Shown: positions 1-10,514, counted from the first letter of the stretch. The stretch: 64,000 nucleotides of DNA from Lasiosphaeria ovina (GCA_033439765.1 JAULSN010000002.1:6076001-6140000), one strand, 5' to 3'. Translations and numbers: made by a program. Notes: generated from the letters alone by a model not told the origin.

Positions 1-80
1 CAGTCAATGCTCCGAAGAAGGTAAGCCATAGTGTTTGTTTTCGTCGTAGTCGAGTTCTCATAATCGCCATTTCTCATCTT

Positions 81-582
81 TTAGGTATCCTTAGTTTTCC
101 CTCGCTTTATTGTTGTCCACTGGGGGTCGTCCCGTGGTCTCCACGGTTTTATGCCCTTTGGGTTTGCTTGTCGGCTCTTGTTAGCCTTTTGTATGATTTT
201 CTTGATCTCGTCGCTGCTGATGGCAGTTTTAAAGCTGGCAATCTCCTTATCGGTGGCGTCGACGGATTTTAGAAACGCGTCGTACGAAGCTTGGGCTGAG
301 GACCGAGTTAAGTTACAACTCTCTCCTCGATCGCAAATGCATGGAGGGGAGACGTACGCGACGGCTGCTTGGAGGCCAGTGGTTCGAGCATGCGCGGAAG
401 CACCGATCGAAGACGTCGGAGCTGGAAGGCAAGCTGTTAGACAAGACTCAGGGTGAGCGGCAACTAAACCATGGAGCTTGACTTGCCTGCAGATGCAGCT
501 CTTTCAAATGCTCCAGAGCATCCTCCAGATGTTGCTCTTCCTGGAGGCTGTCTTTAGCCGCTTGCGTTTGGTTGTTTGCCAT
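81..582 (-). CDS. Small helical protein of unknown function, 124 aa, three exons
   Basis: Exons on the minus strand are 582-487, 421-358 and 295-81. They sum to 375 nt (124 residues plus stop). No exon reaches the length where a simple ORF scan would find it. The N-terminal half is Glu/Leu/Gln-rich and probably an amphipathic helix or coiled coil (residues about 8-40). The middle reads LRRLRSVLPRMLEPLASKQP across the first splice junction. The basic C-terminus contains NPKGIKPWRPRDDPQW. The first intron starts with GC (CAG|GCAAGT), the strong consensus for a GC-AG intron; the second is GTACGT...CAG. I do not recognise the family. Size, helical character and lack of a signal peptide would suit a small subunit of a larger complex, which is inference. 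It is divergent from the gene at 1415, leaving a shared 830-bp promoter region. I am confident it is a real gene and have no confident function. Confidence 0.72.
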
Positions 583-1414
583 TTCGAGGACGAGCCGGGC
601 AGAGACGCTTTAACGGCGACCCGAGAACCCAAAATCCTCAGGCGGTATCAATCGCAGCTCCAGGATACGCCACGGTGTTGACGCGATGCATACTACCTCC
701 TTCAATAACCCGGAAGGATAAGGTAGGGAGGTCGTATGAGGGGCAGATTAGGTTGTCCGACTCCAAGTATAAAGTACCCCTGTGGATGAAAGACACCTCA
801 GGTGGGGTCGGCTTGTACACAGGCTGAGGTTAATCGGCAAGCCGACACCTCGGTGAGCCACCAGTGCAAGGACCTCAAGGTGCCCATGGTCTCAGGTAAG
901 GTACGTAGTACGTGCCTACTCCGTAATATTTCGAAGAAAGGGAGGAGCGGTTTGGAGCGGTTTGGAGCAGTCATGTGGCTGATTACAGAGGGGCTAGCCG
1001 GTCTGGCCTGGCGTGCAGTCGCGCTTGTTGGGACTTTGGGGGGAGCTTGCTTGCTCACGACTGGGACTGGGGGGGGGCACCCGCTGAAACGCTTGGGCCA
1101 GCCAGCCAGCTCTTCAACGCGAAGCGCAAATAACGGAGCAAGCAAGCACGCACGCACGCAAACTTCTTCGTCAACTCGCAGGCAAATGTCATCCCGCAAA
1201 AGACTTTGCCGACGGATCGGCTGCCTTGACTGAACGAAACGCGATTCGAAAAAAGGCACGACAATCGGCTGGGCGTCCGCGCGACACTCGGACATTCTAG
1301 CGCTCTGCAGCCTGGGCCACCTCGACTTCTTTTGCCTCTTGCAGCACAGTATATTTTCACTGGCTGGCCGCTGTTGCAAACAGCGTGCCAATCATTGAGA
1401 ACCATTGAAGAAGC
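583..1414. other. Divergent intergenic region
   Basis: This separates the minus-strand gene ending at 582 from the plus-strand gene starting at 1415 and should hold both promoters. Open frames here are short, overlap on both strands and resemble no protein. A (CAAG/CACG)n-like low-complexity stretch (gcaagcacgcacgcacgc) lies near 1138-1160. Confidence 0.5.
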
Positions 1415-1862
1415 ATGGAGACTCACGCAAATTCGCAGCCCCGCCCGCGCAAGCGCCAGCGCACTCGCGTCGGAGTCTCGGATAACGGAAATACAGCGAA
1501 TCCAGGCGGTGCTGTCGCCCAAAACTGGCCGGGACCCGCGCTCGCCCACTCCCACTCTCAGACCGTGCGCGTCCATGGTGACACGGTACAAGGCCAACCT
1601 CCAGGCTTTCCATCGCAGCAGCTCGACCGATCGCACCAGGTTGCCGAGCCGGACGCGTTGATGAACGGCTACACCACCCAGCAGCACACGCAGTACCCGG
1701 ATCCGCCGACGTCGCTGGCCGCCACCCCGCAGCCAGACCCATCTGGCCTCAACAACCTCAACACCCTCGCCGGCGACAACAGTGGCGTCGCGAACCCGCA
1801 CCAACACGCGCACCAGCAGCAACAACACGCGCACCAGCAACAGCAACAGCAGCAACAGCAGC

Positions 1863-1917
<55 letters not shown>

Positions 1918-2905
1918 GCAGCAGCATCTCCAGCACCCGCACCCACACCCGCACCACCCCCAGCAGGGCGCTTCCGCCGGCGCCGGCACCACCAAGGCCG
2001 ACCGCGTCATATTCCAACAGTACGGCAACAGCCCTTCCGGCAACGCCACCTCTCCCACCACCGTGGCGAGCTCTACCTCCAACCCCGCCTACAACCTCCC
2101 GGTGTGGCAGGTGACCGGCCCGACGCCGTCCTCGACGGCGATGCCGCCGCAGTCGCCTGCGCCTGGGCTGGCGCCCCCTCCCGAGGGCATATTCCGCTCC
2201 TTTGAGGACCTACTCGCGTCGATCCAGCGCGTTGCCAAGGACCAGGGCTACGGCATTGTCAAGCTACGCGCAAGCAACTACCGCGATGGCAAGCCAACAC
2301 GCTACGACCTCGTGTGCGATCGTGGCGGCGTCAAGTACAGCAGCACTGCCAAGAAGCGCAACCCGAGCACGCGTAAGGTCGACTGCCCCTGGCGTGCCAA
2401 GGCTGTCTGCGAGGTAAACCTCGGCAACCAGTGGCACTTCGCTGTGCAAGAGGGCCGGCATAATCACGAGCCGCGCATCCCGGCCGCCGTGCCCGGGCAG
2501 GAGAACACACCCGTCGCCCAAAGCATCCGCAGCCTCACAAACAAGATCGACCGCATGTCTCACGAAATGACGCAAGGGTTCACCCGCATGGAGGCCATGC
2601 TCAACCAGAGGTTCGACACTATCGAAAAACGCATCGAGGTGCTGGAAGGCGGGCGGCCTTCGATGCTGAGTGGAAATGGCGTGTCGGCCATGGGCGCTCA
2701 AAGCATGCCCGCCGCCAATATGGGCGGCGGCAACCTCGGCAGCGGCCCTCTGACAAACGGAGGAATGGGAGCCGGCGCCATCGTCGACAACCGCTTAAGC
2801 AACATCGAAGCTAGGGTCAACGCAATGGAGCAGCGCGGACACGGCATGGAGGGCTTGCCCATGATGGACGACGGTTCAGACCGGCTAATGATGGTGAGCT
2901 CCTAG
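1415..2905 (+). CDS. FAR1/WRKY-GCM1-type DNA-binding protein with polyglutamine tract, 496 aa
   Basis: This is a single uninterrupted frame. The N-terminus is basic (PRPRKRQRTR, residues 9-18, a likely nuclear localisation signal), followed by a disordered region with a His/Gln-rich then pure polyglutamine stretch (about residues 130-170) encoded by mixed CAA/CAG codons. Residues about 260-355 form a FAR1-like zinc-coordinating domain: FRSFEDLLASIQRVAKDQGYG, then a YDLVCDRGG strand, C-x-W in VDCPWRA, and the terminal H-x-H in GRHNHEP. This domain class (WRKY-GCM1 fold, also in yeast Aft1/Aft2) is shared with Mutator-type transposases. A coiled coil follows (about 372-412, IDRMSHEMTQGFTRMEAML...), suggesting dimerisation. 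No transposase catalytic domain follows, so a domesticated transcription factor is the best reading. Target genes are unknown. Confidence 0.82.
1813..1926 (+). repeat. CAA/CAG trinucleotide repeat encoding polyglutamine
   Basis: CAG and CAA codons are mixed at the 5' side, then a long pure CAA run, then CAG again. It lies in frame inside the FAR1-type gene. The antisense and shifted frames give polycysteine, polyvaline, polyleucine and polyasparagine artefacts. Confidence 0.95.
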
Positions 2906-3834
2906 TGCGAGCCTCACGATTACCAAAGCCAAAAGTCTGCTTCGCCATGCTCCGACACCACAGCATAGGAGCCTGCGTCTTCGCCGTCGCTTCCTTACCA
3001 TCCTGGCTCACCTTGTTCCCCTGCGCTCTGCATTGGCAAGTGTCAGAATGGCAACACTACCAACCCGCGCACCCCCTCCCCTAAGCGATGCCAACCAATC
3101 ACCCTTGCTCGCGAGGCAAGTAACAAACGCACATGTTCTCATTGATTCCCTTTTTGTAATGTATAGGTAATCTTGGCGTTAGCAATTTTCGGAGTGTGTA
3201 AATATCTCCGTACGGTCTGTTACGGAAGGGATGGGATATGGCGTTTTGGGAACGGCCGACTTTGCTGGTAATATGTCGACCTTGGGCTGACGATTTGGCC
3301 TGGTCACACACTCGGGCTGGGCCCCTATACGGTCTGCGAGGGATTTTGAAATTTCCGAAGCATGAAAACACCAAAAACAAAGAACGAGCGGCATATCGAT
3401 AGGTCGAAGCCGCTCAGTGTGTTTGTTTGTTCGTATTAGTAGTATGTATGATGGCCACGTTGTGGTTTTACAGCGGCTTTTTATAGCGGGTGAATATAAA
3501 TCTTTGCCCTCTTCTCTTGTTCGCGTATGCGCCTTGTATCGTTCCGAATATTCATCATCATGAAGGTTACGCTGTTCCGTACTGAGTAATGGGTCTGAGA
3601 CTATTATTCCATGCGGTGCATGGCATCTGCAAGGGTTAGGGTTTTCTTATTTACTACAATCGCCAGACACCCCCGCAATCTCCAGGGCCCAGACCTATTG
3701 AAACCCTTGCGCCAAGACTTCCCTCCCACGCAAAAATATTCCGACTCTCCTATCAATTGTCTATCCGAGGCTTCTTCAATACCACGAACGACCAACCCTC
3801 AAAATCTCCAGCAACCCCCGAGAAATCCGCCAAA
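2906..3834. other. Intergenic: 3' region of FAR1-type gene and promoter of eS19 gene
   Basis: No supported gene. It contains the presumed 3' UTR of the upstream gene and the eS19 promoter, including a telomere-like box at 3632-3646. Confidence 0.5.
3632..3646 (+). promoter_or_regulatory. Telo-box-like element upstream of eS19
   Basis: The sequence AGGGTTAGGGTTTTC lies about 190 bp upstream of the eS19 start codon. Telomere-repeat-like boxes bound by Tbf1/Myb-type factors are known in ribosomal protein gene promoters of several fungi. A functional role here is inference from position and sequence. Confidence 0.45.
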
Positions 3835-4634
3835 ATGCCTGGAGGTGTCAGCGTTCGCGATGTCGATGTAGGTTACTGCAATTTTCGTCATGATCATCTA
3901 GCAGCCCAGATCCGAAAGCTGTTTCGCCGTCGACCGACGACGATGCACTGCGACCAGCAATCCGGAACAAGATGATGGGAGCAGGCGCGAGGGGGTCGAA
4001 AGACCTCTGATGACGGAATGGTGCTAATTGCGGTGTTGATTTAAAGGCCCGGAAGTTCGTGGCTACCTATGCCGCTTTCTTGAAGCGCCAGGGCAAGCTC
4101 CCCGTCCCCGGTAAGTACATTTGCATTCAGTCTGCCCTCCACCTGCACTGGCGACCTCCCTCGTCTGAGCGCTTCGCACCGCGACAACGTGGCTGACTTT
4201 GATTCTGCAGGTTGGGTTGACACGGTCAAGACCGGCCCCGCCAAGGAGATGCCTCCCCAGGACATCGACTGGTTCTACGTCCGCGCCGCGTCCGTTGCCC
4301 GCCACGTCTACCTGAGGAAGACCGTCGGTGTTGGCCGCCTCCGCAAGGTTCACGGCTCCGCCAAGAACCGCGGCTCGCGCCCTTCCAACCACGTCGATGC
4401 CAGCGGCAGCGTTGATCGCAAGATCATGCAGGCCCTCGAGAAGATCCAGGTCCTCGAGAAAGATGAGGAGAAGGGTGGACGCCGCATCACCCAGCAGGGA
4501 CAGCGTGATCTTGACCGTAAGTTTTCCACAGCCCGGCTTTGTTGACTGAGCGTAGCGCTGACATTGAGTGAACAGGGATCGCGCAGACTGTCGCTGAGGC
4601 TGATGAGGAGGAGGAGGAGGAGGATGACGAGTAA
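3835..4634 (+). CDS. RPS19: 40S ribosomal protein eS19 (RPS19), 153 aa, four exons
   Basis: Exons are 3835-3867, 4047-4110, 4211-4516 and 4576-4634 (462 nt including stop). The spliced protein starts MPGGVSVRDVDARKFVATYA and continues with FLKRQGKLPVPGWVDTVKTG, IDWFYVRAASVARHVYLRK and VGRLRKVHGSAKNRGSRPSN, the hallmark eS19 helices. It ends in an acidic Glu/Asp tail. Donors are GTAGGT, GTAAGT and GTAAGT; each junction restores the conserved reading frame. eS19 is part of the small-subunit head and is needed for 18S rRNA precursor maturation. Length matches the fungal family (about 145-155 aa). A telo-box-like element lies about 190 bp upstream. Confidence 0.96.
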
Positions 4635-5588
4635 ACTGGTCTTCACGAAAACCTTTAGATTCCCCGGGGCATGCTGTCACCCTAGGAGGCCCCTCAGCAG
4701 TGTCGGAAGTAATGGCGTCGCGACCCTGGCAATGGGTCCTGGATTCCCGGTAGCATCAGGTTTAGGCGTCACAAAATGGGATTGCTGGCTTCATCATGCC
4801 TGAATGTGCCTCATCCTCTTCACCTCTGCAGTTGCGTTCCAGGAATTTATCGTGTGTTTGTGTCCGAGTATCTACCAAGAGCTTGACCTGATAAGTTGTA
4901 ATGACAAGAGTGCAAGTTGCTTTGCGTGGATTATCATCCCTCTCCGTTCCATCCTTCACACCACCCTCGGTGTTCTGGCTTGCCGCCCTCCTTCACATTC
5001 TCTTTGTTGCTCTACTTTACACATTCTTGTTCTCTCCTCACACCGTCCTTCGAGCTCTCACCTTCATACCATCCCCGAAAAACCTCTGCTCTCCGACCCT
5101 TCCTACTTCATACTTCCTACTTCCTGCCTTGGCCTGCCTCGCCCTCCTTCACACTCTATACCTTCTCCTCCTCGCCCTCACCTGGACCGTTTCCCCTCCA
5201 CACCCTCACCTTTGTTACGTGTTTCCGACGCGCCTTCCGTGACGTGCCCTGCACCCCTCTACGCCCTACTCGGTCACTTTCATCTTTCTTCACCTGTCAA
5301 TTTCAACATCTCGCGGGTAACCTCTTCTTCCTTCCCCGCCTCGAGGTCGATTCACGGCATCTTTCCCGAGTCTATGTTCCTGCCCCTCCGAGAAGGCATG
5401 GTACCTCGCGGATGATCTTTTCTTTCCTACCTTTGACTTTGATTCTCGAGAGAGCTTCCTGGCCTATATTTCTGCCATCCCGAGAAACACAGGGTGCGCA
5501 CCTTCCTTTTCCTTCATAACACAATATCCTTTCGAAAGCAGCCAACTGACCATCCTCTTAGCCAAGATCAGCCAAACACCCGACAAAG
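4635..5588. other. Intergenic, strongly pyrimidine-rich toward the ankyrin-deaminase gene
   Basis: From about 4930 to 5580 the plus strand is dominated by C and T (ctctccgttcc..., cctcctcgccctcacc...). Such CT-rich tracts are common just upstream of fungal start codons. The overlapping Ser/Pro/Leu-rich frames have no family resemblance and are treated as artefacts of composition. Confidence 0.5.
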
Positions 5589-7737
5589 ATGTCTTTTCAG
5601 CAAGCAAAGAAGGCCTTTGGCCTCGCTGAGATACACATCGCAGTCCTCGAGAGGAACTTTGCGGAGGTTGCCCGGCTCTTGAACCGAAGCAAAGACAACG
5701 CCAACAAGCAGGATCGCATGGGCGCCACCCCGCTCCACTATGCCGTCACGCTCGGCTACCTAGACATCGTGAGCCTGCTGTTGATCAAGAGGGCTTCGTT
5801 CCTGATCGAGGATCTCAAAAAACAAACGGCGTTGTTTTACGCAAGATCCAGCGCAGCCCGAACAAGATTGTTTAGGGCATATGAGCGGATTGGGATCCTT
5901 CTCAGGCCTACCAGGTCGATGAGACAAACCATAGCTCGCGTGTTTCGAGAACCAGAAGCCCTCCGGGCCCTGCTGGCGCGGAAGGACCACCCGTTGTCTT
6001 CGTCGGTCGTTCTCAGGAACAAAACACGCATCTCAATTATCGGGAGTATGAGAGTCAATGTAAACGTGGGCTACGATATCGTGGATTCGACCTTTGGGTT
6101 CTTATCCGGATATGGGGATGCTTTGCCAATACCTGGTATGATGGCCATTTCCGGTTGGCGAGATCTGACGCGGGTCTCTCTCGACATCATCCCAAACGGG
6201 ATATTTACAGAATTCGTTCGAAGTGCAGCGAAGATTCTTGATTTCAAATTATGGAAACAGTCTTGGGACAGCCCTGGTCAAAAGGTCATCCATCCAGATG
6301 ATGTGGGGCGATATTTGGCCTCGCAGTATGTCCTTCTTTTCGATGTTCTTCCTGTGGCCATTAGCTAACTCTCGAAATTAATAGTGTGGAGAAACAATTG
6401 TCGACCGCTTGGGTTATAAAGCTATTAAATGATAACTTCAATACGGTTGACCTGGCGCGTATGTCCGAGTTAAAGACATTGGACTTGCCAGAGAACAAAT
6501 CGAAGGTCAAGATCTTTTTAGATCACAACCCGTGTTCGAGGTGAGCATTATTCCCGCATTCCCACATTCCTACTTTACCACACATCTACCATATAATCCT
6601 TTTTCTATGGGTCTCTGTTCTAATCTAGAGTTACAGCTGTTTCGCATACCTTGCTGTTCTACGACGAGCAACTGGCATAACTTTTTCGGTTGAGCCCCTT
6701 CAATCCGTCGTACCCAGTAAACGAGGAAAGAAATCTGGTGCTTGTGATAACTGCAAGCCTACCAAAATTCCTCCGTCTTCGAATCTGAGCCTTCCAATAC
6801 AAATGAGCGAGGAGGTAGAGCATTCAAAGCAGGCCGACTACGACGAGCTCGACGAGGTCGGCGGCACGGGTTCCCCTTTTGAGCCCGACAAGATCGGAGA
6901 GAATGTCAACACAGTAGAGACAAGCCCAGTCGTCCGTGTTCAGAGGAAAAAGCTTCAGACCTTTAAGCGCAGCAAATGGGACTGCAGTCCCCCGAAGGTG
7001 GTAAGTTTCTTGGACGGAGCCTTCCCTCTCCGCCTATTCCCCAGACCCAAAATATCTACCTAGCTACGAGTAGGTAACCATGGCTAACTCTTGATTTGTA
7101 GTGGACACGGTTTCGAAACTGCGCGAAGCCGATCCCAAGAGCAGTCGGAAGACGTGTTCTGCTCCAGTCGTCGTATAAGACTCCAGGCCAAGATCAGAGC
7201 GGGGTTCAGGACCTGGACACAACGCCGTCACCTGTGCATCGTCCAACGCATCGTTCGGGAGCTTCCAATAAAACAGAATCCACCCCCAATAGCGAGACGT
7301 TGCGAGAGGCCATCACGACAATTGAAGGCCGGTCCGGCTTCTTTGGAACCCCAGCGGCTGAAATCGAACTGCCACCAGTTGATCGATCGGTTGGCGATAG
7401 CTCCAACGACCCCATTCCGACTACAGAGGCCAGCGAGCCTGCCAGACCCAGAGGCAAGCTGGACTTGAAGAAGAGATTTGAGTACACGGGCCACAGGAAG
7501 TTCCAACACTTGCAGCAGCGTTTACGTTCGCGTTCGCGTTCGCGTTCGCATTCGCGTCTCGGCTTACTTCCCAAAAAAAAGGCAAGCGAAACACGGAATA
7601 AGACGGGCAAAGCAAAGTTGCGCGCAAAGAATAAAGAGGCCCAGATACGGAACAAGAGCGTCTTTGGGAAGGCGTTTCAGTTCCACCAACGTAAGCAGAA
7701 ACAGCAGCAACAGGACCAGGCCGCCCTGCCCATCTAG
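5589..7737 (+). CDS. Ankyrin-repeat protein with zinc-dependent deaminase-fold domain, 630 aa, four exons
   Basis: Exons are 5589-6325, 6385-6540, 6637-7000 and 7102-7737 (1893 nt including stop). Residues about 12-80 hold two ankyrin repeats, the second canonical (DRMGATPLHYAVTLGYLDIV). The first splice creates His246-Val-Glu248 (ASHVEKQLSTAWV) and the second creates Pro295-Cys296-Ser-Ser-Cys299 (FLDHNPCSSCFAYLAVL). HxE plus PCxxC is the active-site signature of the cytidine/nucleic-acid deaminase superfamily: His and two Cys bind zinc, Glu shuttles protons. A further CxxC pair (GACDNCKP) follows. The tail (about 340-630) is disordered and basic, with an Arg-Ser repeat near LRSRSRSRSHSR and many Lys/Gln. 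Fungal ankyrin-linked deaminases of the bacterial toxin-derived type (families such as XOO_2897-like or OTT_1508-like) are the closest class I know; the exact family is uncertain. The substrate (nucleotide, RNA or DNA) is unknown. Confidence 0.78.
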
Positions 7738-8871
7738 GACAATGGCAGCAGCAGCACTGGTGCCAGAATCCACCCAGCGTACATCGCGCAATGCCTTTCC
7801 AACAACGGCAATGTTGCGAAACTGCATCCAGAGTATGTCGCCCGATTTATTGGGAATGGCGGTGATAATGGCAGGCCTAGACCTCGCCTTGATGCCTTCC
7901 TGGGTTAGGGTTTCTTTGTCCATTTTGCTTCTTGAGAGGGGGCAGGCAAGCAATCATCACACCCCTCGAATGCGATGGAAGACACGACAGAGACAGAGAG
8001 AGATCCGATGAATGCTTTGTCGTCCTTTGTCCCTTTCCTCTCGTCTTCTTTTCGCCCCTTTCGTCCCTTAACGACTTCCTATTTCGGAGCAGGCCCGTAT
8101 ACGTATTGCAATCTTCTGTTTGGGTCTTTGGGAAGGCGGGTCAGCTTACGTACTATAGTATTACGGCGGCGGTGGACTTTACGGAGCGTAGCCGGGTTTT
8201 ATGGGTTCGGAACCAATTTGATGCCGGACCGCACACCACTGCTCGTGCTCGGTTCAGATCAGTGTTTGGCGTATCTTGTCTGGAGATTTTCTATTGTTGA
8301 TTGGTTTTCAGAAAGGAAAATGGATTTATCCCTAGGTGTAAGGTTTTTATCTGTCAGCAGGCAATACGAAATAGTTGTTGCCCTGTTTTACTTCCATGTC
8401 CCGTGGCGAGTGAACTGCTAGGCAGCAAGCACCCCTGGCTGGGGTGCGGAGAGTTTATTAGTCTTTAGGTAGTAACCAGCCCAAGTGGCGCCCATCGCGC
8501 GCGGGTATCAAGCCTCGCTGCCACCCACCCTCCCACCACCCCCAGGCGCAATCCTTCGGCGACCACATACATATAATAGAGCTGCCGTCGCTGATCGTCT
8601 TGGCCCCGGGAGCTTTTTATTTCCAAGAGTGACAAAACTGGGCATTGGTAGCTTAGAAGTAGACTGCCGGATTGTCATGAAATCTTTGGGATTAGGACGC
8701 CTTTATCATCTGCGCTCCCCGCAAGCGTTTCTTGTCCCATTCAGCACCTGCGCCTGCGCCTGCTCGCCCGTCTCCAAATTGCCCCAACGGTTGTCAGCGC
8801 AGCAGCAGCGACTCGACTTGCAACAATACGGATACCACCAACGTAAAAGCGTCCACAGGCATATACACACA
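7738..8871. other. Intergenic between ankyrin-deaminase and hemerythrin-like genes
   Basis: No supported gene. It includes a second telomere-like box (gggttagggttt, about 7902-7913). Frames of 120-150 codons near 7930-8420 overlap each other and show no conserved motif or plausible splice partners. Confidence 0.45.
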
Positions 8872-8992
8872 ATGTCGGCAGACGCAAACTCTTGTCCAGT
8901 GCCGCCCGGCGAATCGCTAGAAGCATCTCCAACTCCCCTAACAACGGCAGCAGAAGATGGGGCGCAACATGCTGCTAGCCAAGACACCAAGC

Positions 8993-9023
<31 letters not shown>

Positions 9024-9727
9024 AGCCGAAGCCGAAGCCGAAGCCGGCAAATCCACTAGTTCTCCAGTAAAACCCGAACCCAAGCCCGTACCCGAGCCGG
9101 CGCTTCCGCCCCTTTCTCCGGCCGAGTTCCGGGAATACAACCGCCTAGCCGTCAAGATGGAATATTTTGTACCCTCCACCCCCCTCCCCCCTCCCCACCG
9201 TGAACCGCCCCTGGCTGACCGGGCCAATCTAGCACGACCACTTCCGCCAAACATACAACATGATCTACGAGGTGGCGAGGACGGGCCGCCGGCCAATGGG
9301 CATGTCGCTCAAGAAGTTCCTCGACGAGGGCATCAGCCTAGTCGGCTACCTGGAAGCGCACCACGGCATCGAGGAGTCGTACCTGTACCCCATCCTGGCC
9401 CGCAAGATGCCCCAGTTCCGCACCGCCGCCGAGGCCGCCGCCATGTCGTCGTCGTCTTCGGCCGGCGGGGGCAAGAAGCAAAAGCAGGCCGACTGCGAGC
9501 TGCTGCGCCAGCACCGCGCCATCCACGCCGGCATGGACGTCTTCGAGGCCTACCTGCGCGCCTGCCGCAACCGCGAGCGCGAGCTCGAGATGTCGGTCCT
9601 CAAGGACAAGATGGACGCCTGGGGCGACGTGCTGTTCCGCCACCTCGACGACGAGGTGCGCGAGATCAGCGCCGACGTCATGCGCAAGTACTGGACCGTT
9701 GCCGAGATGCGCTCGTTTCCCATATGA
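8872..9727 (+). CDS. Hemerythrin-like HHE domain protein, 263 aa, two exons
   Basis: Exons are 8872-9168 and 9233-9727. The 64-bp intron has a weak GTACCC donor, but the splice is forced by the domain: EYF joins HDHFRQTYNMIYE. The N-terminal 75 residues are low-complexity, with an (Ala-Glu)n run and a Pro-rich linker. The C-terminal four-helix bundle carries the metal-ligand pattern: H100-D-H102, then YLEAHHGIEESYLYP (His142/His143, Glu146), LLRQHRAIHAGMDVF and FRHLDDEVREI. Hemerythrin-like domains bind a di-iron centre and take part in oxygen or iron sensing; the function of this fungal subgroup is not established. The start at 8872 is chosen because it begins the run that is in frame with the domain and has no conserved sequence before it; an upstream Met (8485) remains open. 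Confidence 0.8.
8995..9042 (+). repeat. GCCGAA hexanucleotide repeat, 8 copies
   Basis: Eight perfect tandem copies of GCCGAA, in frame as Ala-Glu dipeptides within the N-terminal region of the hemerythrin-like gene. Because the period is a multiple of three, length changes keep the frame. Confidence 0.97.
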
Positions 9728-10514
9728 CGAGCAAGCGGAGCATAGGACGAGTTTTGTGGCGGGCGAAGAATAGATTTGCATCTATCTATCTGCCTACCCT
9801 TTTATCTTTTTTCCTCGTATCGAATGTCGAATGTGGAGTGTGTTAATAACTAGTACTAGTACACCTGCAACGCCGTTCATGGTCCCTTTTTCCCTTCCAG
9901 TATGCAAGTCTCCCATGATATGACGCAAGCCTGAGAAAGGGAAAAAATAATGCCGCCCAATGACCGATTGCAAATGCACCCCCAATTCAAGATCCTCATG
10001 CCATGAGCATAAGGCGTGGACGATCGGCCAAGTTAAAACGAAAAACGCCCTCCCCTAAAAAAAAGTCCAACTAGTTCGTTGTTCTCAAATCCGCGACTAT
10101 TACAGATAGGGCATAACCGAGATGCCGTGCGCCGTGCCGAGCAAGACAAGACCGCCGGTGCAGCGAAAGAGCAGCCGAAATATCGTACGCCCTGTCGAGA
10201 AAGACAAAGATTGGTAGTGCTAGTTCAGAGAGAGAACAACCAAAACTTTGTGACCCGTGCCGAGAAAGACGACACCTCCGGTGCCGAGAGAGAACAACCC
10301 AGATGCTGTACGTCCTGCCGAGAAAATCAAGACTGCTGGCGCAGAGAGAGAGCAACCGAGTCGTCGTGCGCCCTGTCGAGAAGACAAGACCGCCGCGCCG
10401 GTGCAGAGGAAGAACATGTAGAAAGTCCGAACGCCGTGAATCCTTTAATCAAACACCCGCACAACGTAGCTGCCGAAGAGAGCAACAGCAAAAGCCAAGC
10501 CGTGCGCCCAGAAA
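9728..10514. other. Convergent intergenic region with degenerate minisatellite
   Basis: This lies between two convergent gene ends. It holds a diverged tandem repeat (about 10118-10430, listed separately) and otherwise presumed 3' UTRs. Confidence 0.5.
10118..10430. repeat. Degenerate tandem repeat, about 58-64-bp unit, five copies
   Basis: Units begin near ccgtgccgagcaagacaag (10121), ccctgtcgagaaagacaaag (10190), cccgtgccgagaaagacgac (10251), tcctgccgagaaaatcaaga (10310) and ccctgtcgagaagacaagac (10369). Each continues with a 'ggtgcagagagagaacaacc'-like second half. Copies are perhaps 70-80 percent alike. The array is open in at least one frame on both strands (94 codons minus, longer on plus), but neither translation resembles a known protein. 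Confidence 0.75.

Noticed and set aside
1669..2082. Antisense polycysteine/polyleucine frames over the polyQ repeat
   Set aside because: Translation artefacts of a CAA/CAG repeat inside a well-supported gene.
3868..4046. C/D-box snoRNA in eS19 intron 1 (TGATGA and CTGA-like boxes)
   Set aside because: Boxes are too close together and no terminal stem is visible.
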